From NCBI GenBank assembly GCA_049999805.1, contig JBNGIO010005378.1, positions 1-44,079 of the forward strand: a stretch of 44,079 nucleotides of DNA, read 5' to 3'. The notes beneath the pieces were generated by a model. The model was not told the DNA's origin. It saw only the letters and a program-made list of their open reading frames with translations, and made no database searches. A program made the position numbers and the translations under genes. Positions 31,145 through 41,542 of this stretch are shown here, one piece after another (the first letter of the stretch is position 1; each line of letters starts with the position of its first letter). The stretch is from Folioceros fuciformis. Its lineage: Eukaryota; Anthocerotophyta; Anthocerotopsida; Anthocerotales.

Positions 31145-32534
31145 AAAACAAGCAACGATCACATAACGCGTTGGGTGGGTCGGCAGAGAATCTGTGAATA
31201 GTTAGCACACCAGAGAACATGGAGACAAACATGCTATTTCGGGAGTTAGCACGAAACAGAAAGTCTCCGAGACGATCTTCTCGTGATCGCTGCTTAGAGT
31301 CTGTTGTCACGGTCCTGAAACCCATATCAGATTGCTGGTTAAAAAAAGGAGAGACACCTAAGCTCAAAGAAATCTAGAGGAACGCCATCAAACACAGCTC
31401 AGCAATCACAAAAGGAAAAGATGGTGCAGCAACTACTAGACGCAGCACCCACAGCTGGAAGAGTAGCCCGTGCTATATCAGGTTCCTGAAATCTTGGAAA
31501 TCGAGACAACGTAGGCCCCACTTTATGGATTCCCTCTGAACTCCTGGCTGGGTCCTGGCCAAAATTATCACTGGCGCGACATCAGCCCGCAAATTTAGGG
31601 CAGCGGGTCGTAGAGGAAGCAGCCCGCAGAGTCACGTCCTTTTGAAATCAGACTTGCGAGGTCAGGCCTTGGCAAGATTCCTTTCGTGAAATCATACCCT
31701 GCTCCCGTCCGCGACCCCTCGCAGATTGCTTCCAGCAGGTCTCACCCAACAACACAAACAGCCTGCCACACAAATCTGCTTGTGCCCAACCACAACCGCA
31801 GCCTGGCACCAGAGCGCGCCCTCCGGAGGCTGCGACAACTCGTACTTCCGCAGATTGAACATCGGCGGAGACACTGGAGAGGCGTAGCAGCCTCTGTGAC
31901 TGAAAACCATTCTGCAGATGGCGACAAATATATAGTGGCCGGTGATTTTAGGGTTGTAAACAAACCACATGAGCGTCTTGTGTGAAACGTGTTGGCTATT
32001 TCGAACGCTCGGCTTGTAATCTCATATGATTGAATGGACCGAGAAATCCTGGCCAAATCGTTTTCGATGGGTCGAGGCAACCCTCTTGTCTCCCATAGAA
32101 AAGCAAGATGACGAAGAAAGTTTTGCGGCCAGGGGTTCATGGGGATCAGGGGGTGAATATATCCTCAAAATTTTAAGGAAAACATTATGTTGCTCTGCCT
32201 AAGGCTTAAGGCCCAAAACCCTACCCTAAACCCTAAAGAGTGGAGGCCCCAAACCTCGGCAAAGCCTCTTTGCCCAAAGCTAGGAAGAAAAGAGGCATTT
32301 TAAAAAAAAATGGAAACGAAAAAAATGGCACCCAAGAGAAAAGTAATGCAAGTTTCAGCCCGAAGTTGCAGGAAGTGAAGGAAACCCTAAAACTTGAATT
32401 TCTGAACTTGCCGGACGGTTCTAGAGCGCAACCCTAAGGACCATGCAGAGGAACGCAGGAGACTGGTTTCCGCACGCTGCCTTTCACTTGTCATTCCGGC
32501 AGAGGGTTGGGGGACGTATGCTTCGAGGGTTGAG
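31145..32534. other. upstream region of the twin-CX9C gene
   Basis: No gene is recognised. The region includes the likely promoter of the gene at 32535, with three telo-box-like motifs listed separately. Confidence 0.4.
32216..32389 (+). promoter_or_regulatory. three telo boxes upstream of the twin-CX9C gene
   Basis: AAACCCTA occurs at 32216-32223, 32228-32235 and 32382-32389, 146-319 bases before the start codon. In plants telo boxes are frequent in promoters and leaders of genes for translation and growth, and can recruit telomere-repeat-binding factors. A role here is inferred from position only. Confidence 0.5.
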
Positions 32535-32839
32535 ATGGCATCAGCTCCGGCAAGCAAGGGGCAGTCGGCGACGAAGCTGCAACAGCCTCCTCCTTGTGGA
32601 AAGGAGGCCGTGGAGCTTCTGAATTGTGTCGCTCGGGACAACTTCTCCAAGGAGACATGCCAGGACCTCATGCTGGCCCTGCGGAGGTGCATACGAGACA
32701 AGGTAGGCACTCCACTTTTTGGCATATAGGTTAGACCAGGTGTAGGGAATCACTCTTCACACTGCCCGAGCTCCTGCAGAAAGTGAGGTTGTTTTCCATT
32801 GACGGGGGCAACAAACACCCGGGGGAGGGGAGCAAATGA
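32535..32839 (+). CDS. Cox19-like CHCH (twin CX9C) protein, two exons
   Basis: Exons 32535-32702 and 32780-32839, with a 77-base GT-AG intron, join in phase to give 75 residues. CGKEAVELLNC and CQDLMLALRRC are two CX9C motifs separated by a short linker, the coiled-coil-helix-coiled-coil-helix fold. Such proteins are oxidised by the Mia40 pathway and reside in the mitochondrial intermembrane space, often supporting cytochrome c oxidase assembly or membrane organisation. The N-terminus is short and unstructured, as usual. Exon 2 encodes KVRLFSIDGGNK then a Gly-rich end. Without exon 2 the frame would run into the intron and stop after nine more codons. It converges with the kinase gene downstream. 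Confidence 0.8.
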
Positions 32840-33227
32840 ACTACCTCATCACTGCTGCAAAAAAAAATGACTAGCAAGGCAAGACTGAGGAGGCTACTTT
32901 GTGTTGCTGCAAACGGAGGCAGAACTCCGGAAGGCGGATTTCATTCTTACCTACAGGAGCAGAAGTTTCAAAAACAGTTAGTGAATGGAGGACTCCATTT
33001 TTTTTTATGTACATTTCCGATCCATCCTTTGGGGAGTCTACTCTTGATTCGCAATCTGGACCAGCTGTCTGACAAGGTAACATAAAGAGAAACTGCACCC
33101 TCGAAGATACAAAATGCTGTCAGCTCAGAGTCAACCTGGGTTCCCGAAAGCAAGGAACTCTCATGCTACCCAAAAAAAGAACGACTGTGCTTTGACTGGC
33201 ACTTACATGGCCAACTAGTGCACATCC

Positions 33228-34571
33228 CTACCTAAGTAGACTTTCCGATTGTTCCTGCCGGAAGATGGGATGCTTGAGCAAATCGCTGGCCGAAGGTCTC
33301 ACCTTCGCTGTGGGATGCATCAAACCCTTTAACAAGTTCTGAAAGGACAGGGAAAAACCAGGAAGCAGAGTTAGACGCCCTTGCCGAATCGCTTGAAACT
33401 GAGCGCCTGAGGCTGGCAACGGCGCTCCTCTCGCCAGCTCGTAGATGGTAGCGCCTAGGGAGAACACGTCGGCCTTGGAAAGGTCACTATAGTCGTCCTT
33501 CAGAATCTCCAGGGGCAGATAACGGGCATCCCCTTCCTCCACTGAGATGCTGCAGTCCACTCGAGTAGCCCTACCAAAGTCGCCCAGCTTGAACACGCCA
33601 TTCTGAGAATAAATATTGCTAGGCTTGATGTCCATGTGTACCAAGCCCTGGGAGTGGATGTGAGTCATGGCATTGGCAATCTGGCGCATCGCATCCACCA
33701 GGTACTTCTCAGAAACTTCCTCCTGATGCTCCGAGAGCGTACCATCACAAAGCTCAGTTTGAATGTACAAATGATCAGCCTCAAACCAAGAGCTGTAATA
33801 ACGTAACACATTGGTGTGGTGCCCCAATGCAGCCAGGGCCTGCACCTCCGTCAGCGCTTCCTTCCTCTCCCTGTCCAGCTTCAGCGGGCGCAGAGACTGC
33901 TTCACGGCATAGTAGCATCCGTCAATACGCTTGATGACCTTAAACACCTTGCTAAAGTTCCCTCTCCCGAGCTCCTCCATCTCGTGAAACTCATCCCTGT
34001 ACCTCGAAAGACAGTTCCCTCCCACGACCCCCGCCATAGCCGGTGCCAGCGTCCTGGCTCGAAACGGATGATTCTTTGGGTCCCGCTTCAACTTCACCTC
34101 CTCCCCATCCGCCTCCTTGAGGAACGGGTTTTTGATACAGGGAGGAGACAACACTCTCTGCCGCACCGCCGTGAGCCTGCTCCCCCTGGTGTACCAGGAC
34201 CCCGAAAATGCGTCCTCCGAAAGCGCCGAGCTCGGCCCTGACGGCCACGACTCCGGTGGAAACACGCAATCCGGCCGCGGCCGCTTCCCTCGCAGCGGTG
34301 TCAGGCCCGCGGGGGGACATAACGGCACCGAATTCTCCTTGTCCCGATCGTTGTCCACCGGAGTGATGTAGTCAGGGGTGCAAAAGAGATCCTGGCTGCA
34401 GAGGTAGTCATCCGGCTCCTGCTCCAACACAGAATCGGGCTTGGCTCGCTCCGGCTCGATGGCCTCGCCGAGCAGCCAGCTGCTCTCCTGCTGCAGCGGA
34501 GTCCGCAAACACACTTGGCTCATCTGCTGGCTCAATGACAGCCCTTCCGCCGATTGCTCTGCCAGCGTCAT
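33228..34571 (-). CDS. WEE1: WEE1-like protein kinase, intronless
   Basis: Start at ATG 34571 (MTLAEQSAEGL), 447 residues. The N-terminal 190 residues are Ser/Pro-rich and carry the plant WEE1 signature DLFCTPDYITP. The kinase domain follows: glycine loop GRGNFSKVF, ATP lysine in YYAVKQS, catalytic loop VHMDIKPSNIY, DFG in KLGDFGRAT, then EEGDARYLPLEIL in place of the usual APE segment, as in WEE1. In the family it phosphorylates CDKs on the inhibitory tyrosine and mediates the S-phase DNA-damage checkpoint. All key residues are present. Angiosperm WEE1 genes have many introns, while this copy has none, which suggests a retrocopy or intron loss. It converges with the twin-CX9C gene. Confidence 0.87.
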   Translation of the reverse strand: MTLAEQSAEGLSLSQQMSQVCLRTPLQQESSWLLGEAIEPERAKPDSVLEQEPDDYLCSQDLFCTPDYITPVDNDRDKENSVPLCPPAGLTPLRGKRPRPDCVFPPESWPSGPSSALSEDAFSGSWYTRGSRLTAVRQRVLSPPCIKNPFLKEADGEEVKLKRDPKNHPFRARTLAPAMAGVVGGNCLSRYRDEFHEMEELGRGNFSKVFKVIKRIDGCYYAVKQSLRPLKLDRERKEALTEVQALAALGHHTNVLRYYSSWFEADHLYIQTELCDGTLSEHQEEVSEKYLVDAMRQIANAMTHIHSQGLVHMDIKPSNIYSQNGVFKLGDFGRATRVDCSISVEEGDARYLPLEILKDDYSDLSKADVFSLGATIYELARGAPLPASGAQFQAIRQGRLTLLPGFSLSFQNLLKGLMHPTAKVRPSASDLLKHPIFRQEQSESLLR

Positions 34572-35029
34572 AGCCGCCACTCACACCATCTCCCGAGCCG
34601 AGCCGAGGAATGGAGCTAAGCGACAATGCTGGCGCCAACCTCCAGTGCAGGGAAGGCTCGACCCAGTGCGTGAAGATCCCCAAAAGATCACAGAACTGAG
34701 AAGGAGAAAGGGCATAAAGGCGGGAACAAGGACCAGATGTTTAAAACAAAATTTGGCGGCATCGGGGCTTCAATAATAACACGCAGTTTGTTTTGTTTTT
34801 TATGATCAGATATCCGGCGTGCATGAAACTACATATGTACTTCTCTCGTGGATGTATGTAGTCACTACATGCAATGTTTTTCAAATCGACCGGGCGGAAG
34901 GGGGAGTCTTTGGGAATTGTGGGACAATGAAACTCAAGTTGTTTAAAACTTAGAGCTATGATCCCATGATCCTTGTGGATAATCCTTCTCCCAAAGGTTG
35001 AATCGTGAACCAAAAAACTTAGTACAGAC
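34572..35029. other. promoter-side flank of the WEE1-like gene
   Basis: No gene is seen. The first 150 bases presumably hold its leader and promoter. Confidence 0.4.
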
Positions 35030-35880
35030 ATCAATCTCTTGCAAGAGGTACAACAGAGGACAAGACATGAGAGGTACAATAAGCATCGTAGGACCTGAAG
35101 CCTTTGTACAATCTCAATCTCATGCCCGTGCATAGGTTAGATGTGGCACCGGAAAGACAAAGCTTTTGAATGTTAATCCTCCTCTTGCAAGAGGTACAAT
35201 GTCAGACCTTACTCCTCTTGCAAGAGATGCAGTGTCAGACCTTATTCCTCATGCAAGACATGAGAGGTACAATAAGCATCGTAGGACTTGAGACCTTTCA
35301 TACCTTATTCCTCATGCAAGACATGAGAGGTACAATAAGCATCGAGGACTTGAGACCTTTGTACAATCTCAATCTCAAGTCCGTGCATACATTGGCTTGT
35401 GCATAGGTTAGATGTGGCACCGGAAAGACAAAGCTTTTGAATGTTAATCCTCCTCTTGCAAGAGGTAGAATGTCAGACCTTACTCCTCGTGCAAGACATC
35501 AGAGGTACAATAAGCATTGTAGGACTTGAGACCTTTGTACAATCTCAATCTCAAGCCCGTGCATACGTTGGCCCGCACATAGGTTAGATATTAGATGTAG
35601 ATGCAAGAGGTGCAGTGTTAGTTCTTACTCCTCATGTGCAAGACATGAGAGGTACAATAAGCATCGTAGGACCTAAAACCTTTGTACAATCTCAATCTCA
35701 AGCCCATGCATAAGTTGGATGCGGCACCCGAAAGACAAAGCTTTTGAATGTTAATCCTCCTCTTGCAAGAGGTACAATGTCAGACCTTACGTGCAGTGTC
35801 AGACCTTACTCCACATGCAAGAGGTGCAATGTCAGACCTTACTCCTTACTCCTCGGACAAGAGGTGCAATGCAACACCAA
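35030..35880. repeat. tandem repeat, about 270-310 bp units
   Basis: The string gacaaagcttttgaatgtta recurs near 35157, 35427 and 35734, giving periods of about 270 and 307. Each unit also has ctcttgcaagaggtacaatg, gacatgagaggtacaataag and ttgtacaatctcaatctca. Subrepeats inside units vary in number, so the array expanded more than once. No protein is encoded. Confidence 0.8.
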
Positions 35881-36259
35881 AAGATGTAGTACCTTAATCC
35901 TTGCACGAGAGCTTTGATGAGGTACCAAAAGAGAAATTTGATGGCCACCCCTTTCAACATTGAGACCAAAAGCTTTTGTGTGTTCGTCCTTGTGCCAGAG
36001 GTTGGTGGGGATTGATTGGGACATGGGACAAAGACCTTTGGTTCGAACATGGGACCAAAAGTTATCGTACGTTGATTATTGTGCCAAAGCTTTGATTGGA
36101 ATAACGACAAAGATTCATGGGAACTGATTGGAACATGGAACGAAGATCTTTGGTTCAAATTTGACTGATTGGAACATGGGACACAACTCTTTGCTTTGAT
36201 GGGAATTGATTGGGACATGACCTGACATGAGACAAACACTTTTGGTTTGATTGGGATCG

Positions 36260-36330
36260 ATTGGGACATGACCTTGGGAAAGGGTCCCATGTCTAAGACA
36301 TGGGACCCTTTCCCAAGGTCATGTCCCAAT
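36260..36330. repeat. perfect 34-bp inverted repeat, 3-base loop
   Basis: Bases 36260-36293 and 36297-36330 are exact reverse complements around taa. The right arm is itself the start of a 96-bp tandem repeat, so the left arm looks like an inverted extra copy of that unit. Confidence 0.92.
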
Positions 36331-36480
36331 GGTTCCATAGTTTATGGATGGATTCAATGGGGATGATAAGGATCCAAGGGTCCCGTGTCTTAGACATGGA
36401 ACCCTTTCCCAAGGTCATGTCCCAATGGTTCCATAGTTTATGGATGGATTAGATGGTGATGATAGGGATCCATTGTGACC
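36299..36480. repeat. 96-bp tandem repeat, two units
   Basis: Units start catgggaccctttccc at 36299 and catggaaccctttccc at 36395, and share aaggtcatgtcccaatgg and ttccatagtttatggatgga. Confidence 0.85.
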
Positions 36481-37914
36481 AAAGGAAACTTTGATATGAT
36501 GGGGACGATGGGGACCCATTGTGGCAAAAAAAACGCTTGGATTGGATGGGGATGATGGGTATCCACTATGACAAAAAATAACTTCTATTTAATGGAGATG
36601 ATGGGAACCCATTATGATAGAAAGAAAACTTTGATTCCATCGAATGTCCAACCTTGGAACAAAACATATTATCCCTAACTCTTGGACCAAAGAAACTTTG
36701 GTTCTATAGGGACCATTAGAACAAAAACCTTGATGCAAAGTTCCACCGAAAACCTTCAGTCAAAGTTGGGACAAAAACTTTTGTTGCCCTTTGATGCAAT
36801 GGGCAAGGACCAAGACTTATTGTATGATTGAACAAAAACCTAATTTGATGATGCAATGGTTTTGGTTCAATGGGTTAGGACAACAACCTTGATTCATGGG
36901 CAAACTTAAATCCTAAACTTGGGAACCAAAACTAAGCCCAAAAGACCTAAGTTTAAGGTCCCCAAGCTTAAACAAAAACCTTTTAGTTAGATTGGGACAG
37001 CAAGGCAAAAAGCCTTTGGGAAGAGGACAGCTTCCTAGAGTTGTCTAATGACATCTATTGTGTGACTTATCAGTTTGCTTAGTGAAATATATATATTAAC
37101 TTACGATGTGTTTAGTGGTTTACGTTTAAGAATGAGGGTTGCTTGATGCGAGTACCTTGGGAGAGACCAAGGTTTGTACAGGAGGGTATTTGAAGGGTAT
37201 AAGGCTGTTTACCGTTGCTTTTAATATGAGAAAAAAGATAAGCGATGGGCAAGAGGTCCCACTGGCCCTGCAGCTAGGCACTAGCTCCAAATCGACTCTG
37301 ACCTGCCCGGCGCAAGCTGAAGATTCCAAGCATTAAAGAGCCATCTATTTCGACACACTTGGGTATGCGTGAATCGTTGCAAACGTGCTCGAGTAGTCGT
37401 TGTCACGCTCTCCATTAATAAAGGTCATTGGACAATGGAGCGAGCGCCGTCGAATTTGCTTCCCGATCCACGCTTCGTCTCGTCTTCGCACGGACCTCCG
37501 ATTTGTTATGTAGCCTTTGCATGGCAGCCATGGAGGAGCAGCTTCTTCAGATCTGGGAAACATGAGTTCTGTCAAGGACAAGGATCCATCACCGTGGAAA
37601 ATTCTCAATGCGGGGGTATAAAAATAATAATGCAGTTTAATTAATATGTGTAATGTATGTACATTATTCAAGCATAAACAAAAACAAAGTATATTCTCCT
37701 AAAGATGTTTTGTTATATATTATCTCTCCATTAAAAGCCTATTTATATATCCTCAGAAACCCTAAAAATGAAAAGACATCTATGGCTGATAAAACAGTCC
37801 ACGGGATAAATAACGAGTGAAAGGGGCTATAACTACTTAAGGTAACAAAACCCTAACACTCCCTCTTAGCCCTCACGAGTCGCACACAGGAGTAAACCAC
37901 ACGTGTCGCACATT

Positions 37915-38421
37915 ATGGCATCAAACTTTGTCCAACTCCAGTCTTCTTCACGTTCACCACGAGATCAAGCTCTGGAGTGTCTCGAACAGCTCTTAAGCGC
38001 ACTTGCTGTGCCTGAGACGGACATCAGTGAGATCGCGTTCCAGCAAACTTCGCGAGAAATGTCGACAGGCAACAAAAAACGCCACTTCAGCAAGGAGCGA
38101 GGGCCCCCATTGATAGAGACAACTCTGGCTCCTATTCAGCCCCCTGCACCTTCGTCTCCAGTGATACTGGCAACATCTCCATCTGTTCCTAGGAACGCAG
38201 CAGTGCAAACTTTGAGGAACCTACGGGTGAGATGGGCAGGAGTGAAGGATATGTCGTGGCGCTTCATCAAAACAAATGGAAAGCTCGACTCCCAAGGAAG
38301 CATGACTCTCGGGAACAGCACGGAGATTCTTCAGAGCTCATTCGACGAGGAAGGGGAGGTAAACAGCCATGTGCAATCTTGCGTGATAGAGGAGGAGGCA
38401 CCAATAGGCATCGACCAACAG
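37915..38421 (+). CDS. hypothetical first exon of an unrecognised gene
   Basis: ATG at 37915 (MASNFVQLQSSSRSPRDQ) opens a frame with no stop to 38421, where CAACAG is followed by GTGATT, a usable donor; GGGGAG/GTAAAC at 38358 is another. The peptide is Ser/Pro-rich in its first half and has RVRWAGVKDMSWRFIKTNGK in its second. No family is recognised. The open frame continues past 38421 into DNA that may be retrotransposon. If real, its next exon lies beyond an antisense Copia insertion, but phases with the candidate exon at 43513 do not match, so the gene may be broken. Confidence 0.35.
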
Positions 38422-38736
38422 GTGATTAGATCTTTTGTTGAAGCTTCATCCATCTGTTGCTTCGACTTTGCTCTTATTATACAGGTTTCTCTGGATACTG
38501 TGCACATCATCCTCCTAAAATCTGTATCGTGCTCCCTCTATCACAGAACAAGCAGGAGAACAACAGATCTACAAACAGGGGGGAGGATATCACATCCAGT
38601 TGTTGAAGAAATCCACTGTAAACTTTCTGTTGTCAGCATATATCAGTAGAAGTAACATTGTTTCCTCCGCCTGGTGTACTTGGACAAATTTACAGGATAG
38701 TGAAGTTTGAGAACACCAGATAGGAAGAACACGTAG

Positions 38737-40580
38737 TTAAATATGGCTTGAGTAGACAGAAAAATCTGCCAAGCCTAACCCTTCCATATGTTGACAGTGT
38801 TTTTGCTTGGGCAGCCCTTTTGTTAGTATATCGGCTGTGTTCAAGTTTGTAGATATGTAGTTGATAGCGGCAATCCCTCTTTCCACAATATCTCTGATGT
38901 AATGATGTTGTATCTCTATGTGTTTAGTCCTTGCATGGTATTTAGGATGAGAAACGAGATCAAGGGCTGACATATTATCACACAGCAGAGAAGTGGGACT
39001 GTCCTGTTGTTGCCCCAAGTCTAACAGGAAGGTTCGTTCCCATTCGAGTTCTTTAGAAGCTTCTGTTAAGCTTTTGTATTCTGCTTCTGTATAAGATAAG
39101 GCTATTGACATTTGCTTCTTGCTGCTCCAGCTTACCATTGTAGAGGACAGCATGAAGCAATATGCTGATATGCTGCGTCTCGAATCACTATCAGAGGCCC
39201 AATCGGCATCTGTAAAACCAGTTAGGGTAAGTCTTCCAGTGCCAGATGATTTGTAAATAAGCCCGGTGTATTCTGTACCCTTTAAATAACGAATCACCCT
39301 CTTAACTGCCACCCAATGAGCCCTGCCGGGGTTCTCCAGAAATTGTGACAAGGTGCTGACCGCATACTGTATATCCGGCCTTGTCCAGTTGGCAATAAAC
39401 AGTAAACTGCCTACAGCTTGCCGGTAGGGGACTGTGGCCATTTCTCTTATCTCATCACACTCCTGGGGACACTGTAGGCTGGTAAGCTTCATTCCTATAG
39501 CCATGGGTGTAGTTGCAGGGCGTGCTTGCTCAAGTTTAAATTTTACTAACAGTTCCTGGACATATTGGTACTGATGAATTATTAGCAACCCTTCTGATCT
39601 AACACGTAGGAGTTGTATTCCTAAACAGAATTTCAACTCTCCTATATCCTTCATATCAAACTTGCTGCTCAGCACACTCTTGACTTCTGCTAACAAAGGT
39701 TGGTGGTTTGTAGCCAGAATCAAGTCATCAACATATATGGCCACTATAAGAAAGTGCTGTCCACGAGTGATCTTGTATACTGTGCCATCAGCAACACTCT
39801 GTATAAAGGAATTGGCAAGAAGATACTCATGGATAGTGAGGTACCAGATTCGGCCACTCTGCTTCAAGCCATATATGGTTTTCAGCAACTTGAGGACCTT
39901 ATTTGGGTGCTGTTTATCTTCGTAGCCTTCAGGTTGTATCATATAAAGTTCTTCGTTTAATGCCCCATACAAATATGCAGTACACACGTCCATTTGGTGA
40001 AGGTCAAGATTCAGTTCAGCAGCCCGAGCCAAGATCATCCTTATAGATTGAGCTCGGACAACAGGTGAGAATGTTTCTTAATAATCCAGACCTTCAACCT
40101 GAGTAAAACCTCTAGCAACTAGTCTGGCTTTGTGTATTGCAATCTCTCCTTTGGCATTTAACTTAAGTTTGAATACCCATTTACAGGATATCGGTTTTCT
40201 GCCCTTGGGGAGATCTGCTAGCACCCAAGTATGATTCTTAATGAGGGAATTGTACTCATCATCGACGGCAAACTTCCATTTGTCTTTATCAGGGCCAGAA
40301 AATGCCTGGTCAAGTGTCTTAGGTTCTAGGTGTATTGTACTTGAAGCTGAATGGCAAGCATTTGCATATGAAGTTCTGAAATCAATGGACTCATATCTAG
40401 GTTCTTTCCATTGTTCAGAAGGTAGCCTATTTATGCTAGATCTACGGGGAGGATCAGCTACTGGATCAGGCTGTGCAGGTTGGGGCACATCTTCCACTGT
40501 CCTATGTTCAGGTAAAGGTACTCCCTCTGCAGCTGGATCAATAGGTAAGGGCTCCTTAATGACCTGTAAATTTGCAGCAG
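38737..40580 (-). pseudogene. Copia reverse transcriptase and RNase H
   Basis: Begins beyond the N gap. WKFAVDDEYNSLIKNHTW, CKWVFKLK and KARLVARGF mark the RT start. A TAA at 40079-40077 breaks the frame right after GLDY, where relatives have Glu or Lys before TFSPV. The rest is open: YVDDLI active site, then RNase H with FTDADWASD and SYTEAEYKSL, ending at 38737. Confidence 0.9.
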
Positions 40581-40621
40581 GGGGACAAACACAGCAGGAT
40601 GTTCATTTCCTACACATCTTA

Positions 40622-40721
40622 NNNNNNNNNNNNNNNNNNNNNNNNNNNNNNNNNNNNNNNNNNNNNNNNNNNNNNNNNNNNNNNNNNNNNNNNNNNNNNN
40701 NNNNNNNNNNNNNNNNNNNNN
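40622..40721. other. assembly gap, 100 N
   Basis: A run of exactly 100 Ns, the usual placeholder for a gap of unknown size, inside the Copia element. Confidence 0.95.
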
Positions 40722-41010
40722 AACATCAGCATCCTCAAGCAATTCATCAGCAACATCAGAAGGATATGATGAATCAAGTGGTTCAGCAGCGGAAAGTAAG
40801 TCTTCTGGAGGCGATTGTAATAATGGCTGATTGAGTAGTTGAGGTTGCTGAGTTTCCAAGAAAGTGACTGAACGAGCTAACACTACACAATTGTTGACAG
40901 GGTCATACAGTTTGTATGCCTTCGATCGCTCACTGTATCCTACAAATATGAGGGCTTGGGCTCGAGGATCTAACTTGCGACGTTTCTCCCTCGGAACGAG
41001 AGCAAAAGCC

Positions 41011-41530
41011 TTAGAGCCCAAAAGCCTTAGAGCCAAAAACACGAAGGTTAAGTAAGCTTGGCTTTCTATTCCACATAGCTTCATAGGGAGTCCGGGAGGA
41101 GATCGAACTGGTAAAGAGCCGATTCAAAATGTAAGTGGCAGCTACAATAGCTTCAGCCCAAAAAGTTTGGGGTAAGCCTGCCCATAGTAGCATACTTCTG
41201 GTCATAGCCAGAAGTGTTTGATTCTTTCTTTCTGCAACACCGTTTTGTTGTGGTGTGTATGGTACAGTGAGTTGACGTTGTATGCCTTTATCTTGCAGAT
41301 AGGAATCAAAAGTACGGTTCACAAATTCAGTGCCATTATCAGTCCGAAGACACTTGAGAAGTTTGTCAGTTTGTCTTTCTACTAACTGTAACCATTCCTG
41401 AAATATTTCAAAGGTATCACTTTTGAGGTATAGTGGAAATGTCCAAGTATAACGAGAGTAGTCGTCCGTAATACACAGGTAATACAAAGCTCCACCTAAT
41501 GAAGCAACTTGTATCTTGCCTGAGATATCG
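41011..41530 (-). pseudogene. Copia integrase core
   Basis: ITDDYSRYTWTFPLY, LRTDNGTEFVN and YTPQQNGVAERKN give the DDE residues. Just after NLRVFGSKAF, a 16-base tandem duplication (41003-41018 and 41019-41034, caaaagccttagagcc) shifts the frame. The following GYSERSKAYKLYDP is then in a different frame, up to the N gap. Confidence 0.85.
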
Positions 41531-41542
41531 GCATGTACTAAC

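Larger units (their letters stand above)
35881..37914. other. degenerate tandem-repeat DNA without genes
   Basis: Phrases such as gattgggacatggga and accaaaa recur in decaying form, fading after about 37000. A long perfect inverted repeat and a 96-bp tandem repeat are listed separately. No gene is seen. Confidence 0.5.

Noticed and set aside
31686-31985. 99-codon plus-strand frame, Arg/His/Pro-rich
   Set aside because: No motif, no splice context and an equally long overlapping frame on the other strand.
32216-32235. interstitial telomere tract
   Set aside because: Only two CCCTAAA units are adjacent; this fits promoter telo boxes better than telomeric DNA.
33816-34241. 141-codon plus-strand frame
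   Set aside because: Antisense to the WEE1-like gene, whose frame is far longer and has catalytic motifs.
35030-35880. CRISPR-like array
   Set aside because: Repeat units are about 270-310 bases and variable, without short direct repeats and unique spacers, and the genome is a plant nucleus.
38420-38658. Copia long terminal repeat beginning TG and ending CA
   Set aside because: No matching second copy is visible beyond 43204, so an LTR call cannot be supported.
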